Source: Phaeodactylum tricornutum CCAP 1055/1
Taxonomy: Eukaryota > Bacillariophyta > Bacillariophyceae > Surirellales > Neidiaceae
Assembly: GCF_000150955.2 (NCBI RefSeq)
Contig: NC_011691.1
Location: 1-64,000, forward strand
Reading direction: 5' to 3'
DNA: 64,000 nucleotides
Shown here: positions 1 through 10,377 of the stretch, piece after piece
How the letters are laid out: the number at the start of each line of letters is the position of its first letter
How positions within the stretch are numbered: the first letter of the stretch is position 1
Program-made: the position numbers and the translations under genes
Notes under the pieces: generated by a model
Told to the model about the DNA's origin: nothing
What the model saw: the letters and a program-made list of their open reading frames with translations, nothing else
Database searches by the model: none

Positions 1-278
1 CCTAACCCTAACCCTAACCCTAACCCTAACCCTAACCCTAACCCTAACCCTAACCCTAACCCTAACCCTAACCCTAACCCTAACCCTAACCCTAACCCTA
101 ACCCTAACCCTAACCCTAACCCTAACCCTAACCCTAACCCTAACCCTAACCCTAACCCATTAACCCTAACCCTAACCCTAACCCTAACCCTAACCCTAAC
201 CCTAACCCTAACCCTAACCCTAACCCTAACCCTAACCCTAACCCTAACCCTAACCCTAACCCTAACCCTAACCCTAAC
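1..278. repeat. Telomere repeat tract (CCCTAA)n
   Basis: Uninterrupted CCCTAA units run from the first base, so the G-rich strand is TTAGGG and this is the left chromosome end. About 46 units are present. One unit near 156-162 is altered (ACCCATTAACC). The tract then stops and gives way to unique sequence (ACCATAAGAAC). This is the TTAGGG type used by diatoms and many other eukaryotes. Confidence 0.98.
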
Positions 279-1621
279 CACCATAAGAACAAGAGTTTGG
301 AAGGAAGTTGACTCACAGCTGTTTGTGTTATTTCTATGTAACCTAGTAGAGTGAAGAAAGAGAGTGGAGATTTTAAAAATCAATCCTAATCATCAAGAAT
401 ATAGTTAACCTAGTGCTAGACTTTTATGGCAATTCCATTTCTAGGTTGGCCTTGTGTTTGTTTCCCAAGAGCAAGAGTTGTTTGATGGCTTTTGCCAACA
501 CAGGCTCTGTCCAAATGTAACAGCTTTGGTCAATGCTTTGAAGGCACACCCTCACAAAGTTATTTTGCAGGAAAAATCCGGCCAAGTATTGCCAAGTCTC
601 ACCCCTGTTTGATGGTCACTGGGAAGTCAAATACATTTGACAGGTGGGTAGCAGAATGACAAGCTTGGACATGGTGATGGCCTCTGTCATTGACGTGCAC
701 AGCACTTTCGCGACACTTGGATTGACCGTGATAGTGTAGTCCATTAAAGTGGCCCCATGGTCGTAAAAGCACTAATACTCTGCCGGTAAGCCAATTTGTT
801 GCTGCCAAAAGTTGAGTGTTCCTTCCCGTCTCTTGTCACAGCAATTGCTCCCGTTCAGGATGCTTTCCAGGTACCCAGGGATTGTGCAAACACCATGCAA
901 GAGTTGTCCTTGGGTTCTTGACTATTACTAGTACTATCAAGATTGTCGTTGTCATCCCGTCGAAATCAATCATTGAAAAAGAGAAACGACTCGGGGCGTC
1001 TCACTCGCTGGGATAGCAAACGCACATTCAGACAAAGAATAACTGACGGATTCGACTTTGTCGTCCAGTGGCCAGTAGGAAGTGCTGTAATGATTGTGAT
1101 TGCTGCTGTGCTTGTGGTGGTGGTCTCGCTTCGTATGGGAGGCGTGTACCTTCCGTAAGCGGCACGTTGTGATTGAGTCGATTCCGTCGGACCAAACGTC
1201 AAGACGGAACCGGAGTCCATCCCCTCAGCGTGGGGTAGCAACAACGCCGTACGTGCCGTAAAAATTGTCCCGGACTCTCCCAGTGTACCAATTTGGTTGC
1301 CGTTGTTGGTCGTTTGCCGACTGCGAATACGACGATCTCGCATTTCACACCAATCAAGGGGACTTGACCACCCATCTAAGGAACACTCCCGCAAGGAGCG
1401 GTACTTGTTATGCTAATCAAACAGTCATAACAGGTTAGTCATGCGAGGGAGTGGTGAAGGCGTTCGAGAGTCTGCCATGAGGAATAGGTTTTGGGCAGGT
1501 TGGGGTCAAAAATGTAACTCGTGACTATGGGATATACCTTGATAATTCACAGGCATTCACATTTTTCGTGGGACTGAAGTTACTGTAACTATATATCCAA
1601 CATTATTTCACAGTCAGTACA
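279..1621. other. Subtelomeric spacer without a convincing gene
   Basis: This 1.3 kb between the telomere and the first gene has no long ORF with an ATG. The only item of note is the membrane-segment reading frame at about 943-1158, listed separately. The last bases before the next gene carry TCACAGTC (1608-1615), one copy of the recurrent motif described in the findings. Confidence 0.6.
943..1158 (+). pseudogene. Possible exon remnant encoding a basic tail and one membrane segment
   Basis: This open frame has no ATG. It encodes about 35 mostly basic residues followed by a hydrophobic stretch (SAVMIVIAAVLVVVVSL) and ends RMGGVYLP before a stop. The order basic tail then membrane anchor is typical of an N-terminal type II anchor. 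A GTAAGC right after the last residues could be a splice donor, but I found no partner exon. It may be a gene relic near the telomere or chance. Confidence 0.2.
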
Positions 1622-2812
1622 ATGAAGCAATATTTGCTTGAACGAACAACAGCGTGGTTGACGACTTGGAGTCTCATTCTGCTCGTGGCCGTTGCTCAAA
1701 AAGATGTTCACCCTGACGTAGTTGCCGTTGTTGATGTTGCCGGAGGTGTACAACCGACACCACTTTGGGCAAGCAGTTATTCGGACGGCGAGAATTGCTA
1801 CTGCCTTCCTTCGTTGGATAGCGCCTTTGGGAACTTTGTCGTAGAAACGCCATTGGGGTGGCTGACGATGCAGGAACTTTGTGACCTGCTAGGAACTGGA
1901 CCAGGAAGACTAGGACAATACCTTTACAATGATATCCAATGCGGTAACGGCCCCCCAAACGCTGACGAAAACGAATTTCTTTGTCCGGGACGAACAGATG
2001 TAAGTAAGCCGAGCGCTGCCCCCTAGCGGAAACAAATACAATTCAACAGAAAGCTTTGCACGGATTCGCTCTTTCTTAGATTGGGGAAACAGGCTGTGGT
2101 CAAATAGGACCCAAATGGAATGTTGACAATGCCTACCTTGCGGACGCCGGCCCCCCACGACTTCCATTGTTGCCTGAGGACGTTCAACCGGAAACCGTTG
2201 CGGTGATTGACGTTGTGGGTGGTGTGACGCTGAATGGAAGATTGTGGGTCAACGGGTATTCCATTGCGGACAGGTGCTATTGTGCGACAACGTTTGATCA
2301 CGACATTGCGGACGTACTAGTAGAAACACCTTTGGGATGGATGACGATTCGGCAAGCTTACGCGGTACTTGGACCTGGGTCCCGGTATGGAAGGAGGACC
2401 GGTGTACAATGACATACAGTGCGGGAGTGGACCACCTAATAATGCAGGAGATGAGGATGCCTGTCCTGGAAGAGCTGATGTATGTTGACTGGAATGCGGT
2501 AGACTGGCTAGTATTTTCAGACCGTTGTTTCCTTGGACTTGTTGTGATGAAATGCCTCACCATGATGCTTCTCCCTTGTACAATACACAGCTTGGACCAG
2601 AAGGTTATGGTCAGATTGGTCCCCGTTGGAATTTTGATGTCACCAAATCTTTACCGCCAGGTAGCGCTCCCATGGCTCTTCCCTCTTCTTTAGCAGCCGT
2701 AGCAGTGTTGGTCCCAATGCTACCGGGCGTAGGAGTGATCACCGGACTTTTGTTCTGTGTTTTGAACTGGCATATTTTTGATCTCGTCCGGTGTCACCAG
2801 GGCGTCTGGTGA
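1622..2812 (+). pseudogene. Modular secreted protein gene with duplicated module; frame change in exon 2
   Basis: I do not recognise the family. Three exons fit: 1622-1999, 2080-2479 and 2591-2812, with introns starting GTAAGT and GTATGT and ending TTAG and ACAG. Exon 1 starts with a signal peptide ending near AVAQ. A module follows (VAVVDVAGG, CYC, VETPLGW, YNDIQCG, CPGR). Exon 2 opens with the end of module 1 (GCGQIGP) and then repeats the module (VAVIDVVGG, CYC, VETPLGW). Exon 3 repeats GYGQIGPRWN and ends in a hydrophobic tail. Each copy is cut at the same place by an intron, so the duplication included the intron. In exon 2 the frame shifts by one base near 2380-2386: the YNDIQCG part lies in a different frame from the VETPLGW part. 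This is either a recent pseudogene or a sequence error. Module boundaries are seen directly; secretion is inferred. Confidence 0.6.
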
Positions 2813-3208
2813 GCACTGCAAGCTGCCCGGAAGCAAATGTGTCACTTTCTTTCCAGGCTGATACAAAAATACTCTGGAGCGAGCCCTGACTCGCAAAATA
2901 TTTACCGTGCTGGATACGGTTTGGAACTTGCCCCACTACCAAGCTTTGTGCATTTATCAATCCCCTTGTTGCTGACCAAGGTGATGTTTGGCTTGTAGGT
3001 TCCTTGGTGGATCATCTAACTTGTGACTTGACAAGAGAAACTGGAGCGCAATAGCAAGCCAAACAGAAAACCAAAAACTCCCAAAACACTTGGCCTCCGC
3101 AACTGGAACTGTAAGTCACATGTTCTTCATAAAAAAGACCTCAGCTATGCTTGTTCCTATCCTCTTGCATCTTATGTATCTTTGTATGATTTGGTTAAGA
3201 GTTATGCA
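2813..3208. other. Subtelomeric spacer
   Basis: I see no supportable gene. Short frames here lack a start codon or any recognisable residues. Confidence 0.5.
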
Positions 3209-3605
3209 TCATTTTGACCGTCTTATCAACAATCTTTTTGCCTCACAAAAAGTCAACATTAGCACTGGCAGAAAACACATGGTGATACAACATGCTTTCA
3301 CAATTTTGTTGGGAATGACAAGGAAAGCAGTAGCAACCAAGCATGCGAAACAAGCGTAACTGAGGAGCAATGCAAGTAAACCAACATATTTTGCAATCTG
3401 AATAGGAGTGTTGTCAGAATCATTGCCAACTGCATAAGATGTACACCCTAAATCAGGGTGCTCAAACTTCCAGAACCCAGCGGAAAGAGTTTCAGAGGTA
3501 AGCTGTATTTCCGGGAACTTGCATCCAAAGGCAGCAACGGATGTAAATATTGTAGTGAAGAAAGCCAACCCTGAAGGTAATCCGGTCCAAGGGCCCTGTT
3601 GATGA
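3209..3605 (-). pseudogene. Remnant of a diatom-type multi-pass membrane protein
   Basis: On the minus strand a frame of about 130 codons encodes an N-terminal hydrophobic part (GPWTGLPSGLAFFTT), a short loop with GFWKF and a cysteine (GCTSY), then two to three hydrophobic segments (VGLLALLLSY, FACLVATAFLVI, CFLPVLMLTF). The layout of a GFW loop followed by membrane segments resembles a family of short membrane proteins common in diatom genomes, recalled from general knowledge. No ATG opens the frame. A stop lies upstream, with possible acceptors (TTTTAG, CAACAG) near 3606-3625, so it is either an internal/terminal exon or a truncated copy. Expression is unknown. Confidence 0.4.
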
Positions 3606-3949
3606 AGAGGATGTGTAAGATACTAAAATTGGCATCAACAAATTCAGAAGGTAATGTCAACGCATCTTGGTGAAAACCAAAGTTAACTTATGTAGGGAAA
3701 GGGAGAACTTTGAAGAGCTATAGCTTTAGTCTTACAAGGGCAGAAAGAGTTGATCTCTACGCTGCATGGAGCTGTTCAACTCACACGCAGCTGCTGTTGT
3801 TTCCTGTCTTGTTTTCTGCTTTGCGGAACACTATTTTTTAGTTTATGGAGGTGAGAAAAAAAGAAGTGTGCATAGCGTGAAACAATTACATACCTAAAGA
3901 CTGAGTTAACTTCCATACAACTCACTTCTCCCTTATGAACACTCCAACT

Positions 3950-5420
3950 GCCATTCACCGTGTTGACGTCCAGGGGATGGACATCACTAGGAGACATGTT
4001 GCATGGTACTATACCGTGACACAAAACAACAAAGGCTGAATGAAAGGCTAAGCAACTGCATGACCAAGAGGCTTGGTCAACACATTGCTCGCATTGTCCT
4101 TATTCTCAATCCAGAAAATCTGCATGATTCCAAAAGCAATTGCCTTACAAACGCAGTGGTATGCAAGGGCATTGTGCTGTTTAGAAAGAACCAAATGAGG
4201 CAGAGTGGAACTGGTAACAATGCTCTGATCATTGCCAAGGAGTCAAGCAGGACCGTCAAAAGGAATGCTCATCATAGGTAGAGTAAGAAACATGTCTATA
4301 ATTTGCTCCATAGCCAAATGAGCAGCAACAAACTTAGAACCATACATAGCCGTTTCAACCATAGACTGTTGTTTAAAAAACCAAGACACAGGAGTCTGAT
4401 TGACCAAGTACAAGACACCAGTTGTAGAATGGCCTGTAGTCAAATCATGGTACAACTTAGCATCCACAAGGTAGTAATGCGCTTGGGCTTACCACAAGCA
4501 GGGGGCATGTCTGACAGAGAGTCCTCATTGGACAATTTACCATACACCAAATACATCCAGTTGTGTTTAGGGATGTCTCTAAGCCTCATGGTTGGGAATC
4601 CCAGTACAAAAACAAACAGCAGCATCAGGGCAACAACAAAGGTACCCAATGATACAGTGGAGGTGGTTCAAATGCCCTTTGTGTGGGGCAGCACAAAAGC
4701 ATCCCATTGCCATGATGGCACACAGTATATCAAAGTGCCCAAGAGTGATGGCCCACTGGAGGGTGCCAATGAGTGACTGATACAATTTAATTGAACCAAA
4801 GTCAAGGAACTGTGAGTTGTCAGCTTCTGGGTGGTCACCCTTCTCAAGAGGGGACGAGTACAACTTGGATTCTGTTCCAAAAGGTCTTGCAGTTTGAAAT
4901 GATATGTTTCACATACATATTTGCGCCAACTACAAGAGTGTTGTCCTTACTATTGCAAGTAAGGTCACCACCAAGGAAATAAGTCAGAGGACCCACACCT
5001 TTCAAAGTGTAGTGGTGATCCAAAACAAGGGCATCAAAAAAGCCCTTGGGATTTTGTGAGATGCGCGCAATATAATTGACATACATGCACACACATACTC
5101 CCACCTCTTTACAAGGAACAAAATTCATTGCACAAAGTGAATCCAAAAGACGTTCATAGAAACAAGCTCCACTAATGCATAGGCCATACAAGGCCTTGTC
5201 AATGAGCAAAGTGAATGTTAATGTGCTGGTATCCAGGGCCAGATTTGGTTGTGCCCTTATCAAGGTCTTTGTGAGTGTTGTACTCACCAGTGCTGAGCCA
5301 ATTTGAGCACCATGGCATTGGCCCAACAGGTATTTCCAGTGTCAGCATCAAATTAAAGGCTTCACAAGAATTCCAAGGGACAAAAACACTTGAAAATGGG
5401 ATCTCCATGATGCTGTTTTG
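3950..5420 (-). mobile_element. Ty1/copia (CoDi-like) retrotransposon fossil, pol fragment
   Basis: The minus strand keeps recognisable stretches of a copia polyprotein. These are the back half of the reverse transcriptase (KALYGL, then GPLTYFLGGDL, then KYQSLIG-like YQSLIGTLQWA) and an RNase H part (DAKLYHDLTTG, VNQTPVSWF, VETAMYGSKFVAA). The residues match the copia elements of diatoms (CoDi groups) as I know them. Only the 3' half of pol is seen. Gag, protease and integrase were not found, and I could not identify paired LTRs. It is broken in many places and looks old, consistent with decay in the subtelomere. The region 5421-5770 may be a further eroded part or unrelated. Confidence 0.75.
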
Positions 5421-6742
5421 CTAACAAAACGGATTGATTAAAGTTGTCACGGTTGCAAAGGAGACAATTGAAGCAATGCCAACTGGGCACAGCAAGAAGA
5501 TAGTTCTCAGAGGCGTACATGACAAGTGTGACTGGAATGTTGTTGGCCATTTTGATGAAAGGTTCATTTGTCTGGGAACCATGCAATGGTCCTTGATGTC
5601 TAATAAAACTAGTAAATTTGAAATGATCTTTGATACTTCCATTTGTAGAAAGGTAAGTTTGCTAGGCTTCCATCTAATCACAGAGTTCATTATACAAAAT
5701 GATCTTGTCAGCATCCTATTTGTCAATTTGTAACAGGAAACGGATTGATTGATGATTGTCAGAATTGGCATCAATAACTTAAAAGCAACAAGGGCTCACT
5801 GTAGTTGTGCCACTGGCAATGGTGTAACTGTAAGTGCATGCTTCTGCTGGGGTCATTGCAGGATTCATCATGTGAACCATGATGGGATCCATTGTGGGAA
5901 TTAATTTCAAAGTACGTTGCAATTGACCTCAAGAATGCCAACTTGCCAACTGTAAGCAATACAATCCAAATGTGTGTGTGTTGCTGTTACCACAAATACA
6001 GGTGCAGGAATGCTCAATTGTATTTTGGAAGATCACATGAAAGCCCCCTTTGAACAATCAATCCACCAGCTAGAGGACAGAGGGTACTGGACATATGCAT
6101 TGCTGGAAAGGTGCTCATTGAAAATTTACTGTTAGAAAGACCAAGCAACAATAGGCAAAAGATCAAGCAACAATAGGCAAAAGATGTGTGGATTCATTCC
6201 ACCAAGATTGGTAGCGTCACAGGTGACAAACAACTGGAGTAAATTTTTTCTTCCATCTCTGATCAAACACATTGTCCCACTTGGAAAGACTCTGATCATG
6301 GCATACGCTGATAATCTTGTGACATGCTTTCACCGTGTGGTGACTTTTGGCTCAAGTTGTGTTTCCCGCAGCGACGTAGATCGCTTTGCCACGGCGTCTT
6401 CCTCATCCCAAAAGCGGAACCCAGTGCTGACAGTGCTGAGACCCACACTGTATATATGTGGTGACGTGACATCAAACGCAAGCTCTAATTGTAAGAATTT
6501 GATTTTGACGATACTCGGCTTTATATATTTACTGTAAATGCACTGCCCATTTTTGAAATGGCATGTACATATATCAAGAGCCTACACATGTATGTTGTAA
6601 CTGACTGTGAGTGGTTTTCTATCAGTCAGAAGAGTCCCACAACCCCTTGGCAGTATTTCCTGCTCGGTTACGTTTACTTTGGAGCGCAGCGCCTCTGTCC
6701 CTCCTTTCACCCGGAGTACACCTCCTTCGACAGCACACTTTC
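5421..6742. other. Subtelomeric spacer beside the fossil
   Basis: No supportable gene. It holds a short two-copy tandem repeat (6138-6181, listed separately) and GACTGTGA at 6603-6610, about 130 bases before the next start codon. Reading frames in 6184-6537 have no recognisable content. Confidence 0.5.
6138..6181. repeat. 22-bp unit in two tandem copies
   Basis: The unit AGACCAAGCAACAATAGGCA(AA) is followed immediately by a second copy that differs by one base (AGATCAAGC). It is seen directly. No function can be assigned. Confidence 0.75.
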
Positions 6743-8328
6743 ATGGTGACCATGAGGAGTTTTTTGCTGCTGCAACTTTGGATCGGGTTCTTAAAAGCGT
6801 CGGCTTTTGCTGCCGCTTACATTTTTCCTTCATCCGCCCGCAGCCTGAGACGATGTTTTCAGGAAAAGGGGACATGCCCGTTGCCATTGTCTCACTCATC
6901 CATCACGTCTGGCTGGACAGCCATTTTTAGTTCCATGGAAGACACAGATGCCGCCACGATCAACGGAGAACAGTATCCTGCTGATACTAGTGCAAATGGT
7001 GGTGGGCTTGTTACGACTGCCGACTCTCGGTCGCAGCTGTTTTCTGCTTTCTCGGCGTTGACTGCGGAAGATCAGTACGATGCTGTCTTGACTGGTCTTT
7101 GTGCTAAGATTTTGGACGACACGACTATTGTGGAAAGAGCTGCAATTGAGCGACTCAAGGACCCCACCAATCTATTGAATGAAATGAATTCCAGGCGAAT
7201 ACAGGCCAGCCCTCGATCTATGATGGCGCTGATCGATGTAAGTATGGATGGTACCTTGGAATGGTTTGCGGTGCCAAAGTAGGTTCCATTGACAAAACTC
7301 ACACGGGAAATTGTTGCACGTACTAGTCAACTGTGAAAGCACAAGATGCGCAGACCATGGCTCAAATGCTGTCTTTGAGCGTCCGGAACGGAAGTGTCAC
7401 GCGTTACGGAGTTCGGCAGGCTGACATTCTACCACTTCCCCTAGCCGCAACGTCGAGAGTCAAATGCCCCGATGGATCAATGAAAACTCGTTCGGAACGC
7501 TTATCTACCGTTGCCGATATACCTTTTGATGAACGAGGAACGGAAGTGAAAAATGCCTTTGGAGTAACTGCCGTCGCGGGTGGTTGCTTTTTCACAGATG
7601 TTGCTGGCATGGATGACATTGCGCCCTTTGCCAATGTATTCCTCAGTACTCTTATCGTGGTTGGTGCTCTCGATAACTTCTACGATTTATTTAAAACAAG
7701 CACGTCAATGATAGCCAAACAGGTGGCAAAAAATGGAGCCGCGGATTTTGAACTTCCTGAAAAGGATGCCTTGCCGTTTGGGCTAGGTTCAGGCCAGTTG
7801 ACAGGGAGCGTCGTCCGTGGCTTTGCTCGACTTTTGACGACCGATGCCGAACGAGAGTCATTGTGCGAGGCATCGGCTTTACTTACTGCGTATTGCACGG
7901 GTCTGCCCTGTTTTGCGTACCGACCGAATGCTTTGGAAGCATCTGTCCTAGTCGTCGAAAGTACCAAGAACAGCAACGGGATGGACTCACTTTTGTCCAG
8001 CGCGGGGATTATGCGTGTTCTGGTCTGGCTCCTGGCTCCCGTTGCGGCTGAGTCTGCCAAGTTCCCTGTATGTATTGTGAGCAACCCGAGGGAAGCGGAA
8101 TCTTTTTTGGACCGACTGGAAGAATTCGCTGCGAAGGATCCTTCTCTGGCCGACGAGATATTTTGGACGGGAAACAAGCAAGAACGTAAGGATTTGCTCA
8201 AGTGGGCGTATACGGAAGCCGATTTGTTGCTACGTGAGAATCGCAAGATCTTGCAGGAAGTTACGGAGCGCTTGACCGGGGGAGCAGCAACAGTAGGAGA
8301 TTGTATCGCGGTTCTAGAAGAATGGTAG
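6743..8328 (+). CDS. Plastid-targeted protein of unknown function
   Basis: Two exons: 6743-7237 and 7327-8328. The intron is GTAAGT...CTAG, 89 nt, phase 0. The product is 498 aa. The start at 6743 is chosen because it places a signal peptide first (MRSFLLLQLWIGFLKA) with an ASAF motif at its end (KASAFAAAY), followed by a Ser/Arg-rich stretch. In diatoms this bipartite presequence directs proteins through the ER into the plastid. The mature part is soluble and acidic with no motif I recognise. It has repeated Ala/Leu-rich helices and a Gly-rich stretch (FGLGSGQLTGSVVRGF). An in-frame second ATG lies at 6752. Targeting is inferred from the motif; enzymatic activity is unknown. Confidence 0.8.
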
Positions 8329-8870
8329 GTTGATCGTAGAACAGAGACCGTAATAGGAATGATTCAAAAAAGCGGGTTCCTCTACTACGGAGCGTTCCGG
8401 AAAAGGTCAATGTAGTCTCGATCTCAAAGCAAGCTTTATAGCAATAAAAAAATCCGTCATCGTTGCAGGGGAGTGACTCGCTGGTTCTCCATCTCCAGTA
8501 AAATGCTTACCCTTTACATGTAGGCCGTCAAGGACTCAATAGTCATCTCATCACTGTCTAATGAGAGTTTCATGCATGCTAGCCAAGAGAGTAGGCCTCT
8601 AGACTGCTTTATACGGCAGATTGTTTCGGTGTACTTTTACTCTCTTATGTTTGATTAGTTAGTCCAATGGTTCCGGATGGGATAAAGTCGGAGATTTCAG
8701 AACGACTGGTGGGACAAAATGACGTGTTGATCTTAACAAGTAGGACATCGTGACTCCAATCAGAGAATCATCCCTGTCCTTCCGGGATTCTGTACCTAGG
8801 CTACGTCCAGAACGCCGCGGAGGAAAGCAGGACCGCTAGAGAAACTCGTCATAAAATCACCTCTTTCACC
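8329..8870. other. Intergenic spacer
   Basis: This 540-base gap separates two plus-strand genes. No ORF or repeat of note. It presumably holds the 3' end of the upstream transcript and the promoter of the SUMO-like/BTB gene. Confidence 0.5.
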
Positions 8871-10156
8871 ATGGCAAACAATGGAGGAGCACGACAGGCC
8901 AACGCGCAGATCAACGAACATGTCGAGTTCACTGTGAGTGGGTTCTAGCATCGTCCCAATTTCCCAAACTTGAGTGGGAATTTTACGCAATCGAATGCGA
9001 CAGTGTGCTAAGCATTCGAGGCTTTGGCCGAACGTAGGCCCCGTCGGTCATTCGGTTGGACTCGGGGACATCGATTTTGTTGCTTGTGTACTTGTGTTGC
9101 TGTTCATGTTCTCCGTCCGGGATAATCCTGTCGTCGAAGTTTTGTTCCTTAACTGACGTATTTGCTTGCGTTTCGTGTCGGCAGGTCAAACCCGAGGAAG
9201 ATCTTTACCTTTCCGGATCAGAGAACACAATTCGTAGAGTCACCGCCGAAACGAACTACAGTTGCCTAATGCTAAAAACGCAACGTTTCTCTTCCCTTTT
9301 TCGCCACTACGCGAAATACCATGGTCTGCGAAAGGAAGATTTGGAGTACTATTTTGTGAACTTGTTGGAAAACGAAGACACTCCCGAATCAGTGCAGTTA
9401 CAACGTGGGGATACGATCATGGTTCGCAAGCGGCGTAAGCATGAACCTCCGGAGGCCGCGGCGGATGACGAAGAGTTTATCAAAGATATGCGCGAACTTC
9501 TGGACGACGAAGAGCACATGGATGCAGTCTTTGTTTTAAATAAGGATATGGATTGCCAACAGGAAATCCGGGCACACAAATCGGTGCTGACGGCTCGAGC
9601 GGAATATTTCAAGGCGCTTTTTCGAACAAACGCCTCTGCAGAAAAAAAAGAGGGAACCGCTTTTAAGGAGTCAGAGGAATGTGTCATACAGGTAGAAAAA
9701 GACTTCACCGAGCAGCAAATACGATACGTGCTGGAGTTCATCTACACGAATCGCATTCAAGTGGTGCGGGATATCTCGACCGACGACCTGCTCTGTCTTT
9801 TGCATCTTTCAGACAAGTGGTTGCTTCGAGATCTGAAACGTCTCGTCGAACACGAACTCATTCGGGATCATATGACGGTAAACACAGTTGCACGATTGTA
9901 CGGAGCGACCGAGGACTATCACGCATCTCGACTGTCACGCGCTTGTATTGAATTTATCATGACTAATCTCCGCCAGCTTGCCGGCAATACGGTATTTGAA
10001 GAAGAAATGAAATCCTATCCGCATCTCTGTATGCCAGTGCTCAAGGCGGCGGCCAATTTGATTCCGGATGGGCCTGCTTTGAAAAAGCAACGTACCGATC
10101 ATCACGGGACACCTTCGGGTATTGGGTCTTCACCGGTGCCAGATTCGGACACTTAG
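8871..10156 (+). CDS. SUMO-like domain fused to BTB/POZ (and BACK-like) protein
   Basis: Two exons: 8871-8933 and 9185-10156. The intron begins GTGAGT and ends GGCAG, 251 nt, phase 0. The product is 344 aa. Residues about 15-105 resemble a SUMO/Rad60 SLD fold: EFTVKPEEDLYL, then SLFRHYAKYHGLRKEDLEYY, then DTPESVQLQRGDTIMVRKR. An acidic linker follows. Residues about 130-245 form a BTB/POZ domain (EIRAHKSVLTARAEYFKALF, VLEFIYTNRI). A BACK-like helical part follows (VNTVARLYGATEDYHASRL). The C-terminus is disordered with a basic KKQR patch and no diglycine, so the SUMO-like part is not a conjugated modifier. BTB proteins commonly dimerise or bind cullin-3; a role as a ubiquitin-ligase adaptor is inference. 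The short first exon completes the first strand of the SUMO-like fold, which supports the splice. Confidence 0.85.
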
Positions 10157-10377
10157 CTTAACAGACGAAAGTGCCACGATAGTTCATACGACGCATATAT
10201 ATTTTGTAATTTCTTTGATGTTACCCCTATCTCCCGACAACAATCGCCCGTCGAGGAGTTCGGGTAGGTAGAACGTGCGGTCCGAGCAATTTGCAGGCGC
10301 ACACGTACAGTCCACTGGTACCGGTCTAAATGAAGGTCAACGATTGTACGCCAGTGTCAGTCCTTCTAGCTAGGTTA

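Noticed and set aside
966-1394. Minus-strand frame of 142 codons in the subtelomere
   Set aside because: No recognisable residues, and it overlaps the plus-strand membrane-segment frame. Not supported.
6184-6537. Plus-strand frame of 117 codons beside the copia fossil
   Set aside because: Composition looks random, there is no domain, and it lies in a repeat-bearing spacer.
9056-9184. N-terminal extension of the BTB gene reading through the intron
   Set aside because: It is hydrophobic and unrelated to the SUMO-like fold. The spliced exon 8871-8933 completes the fold better.
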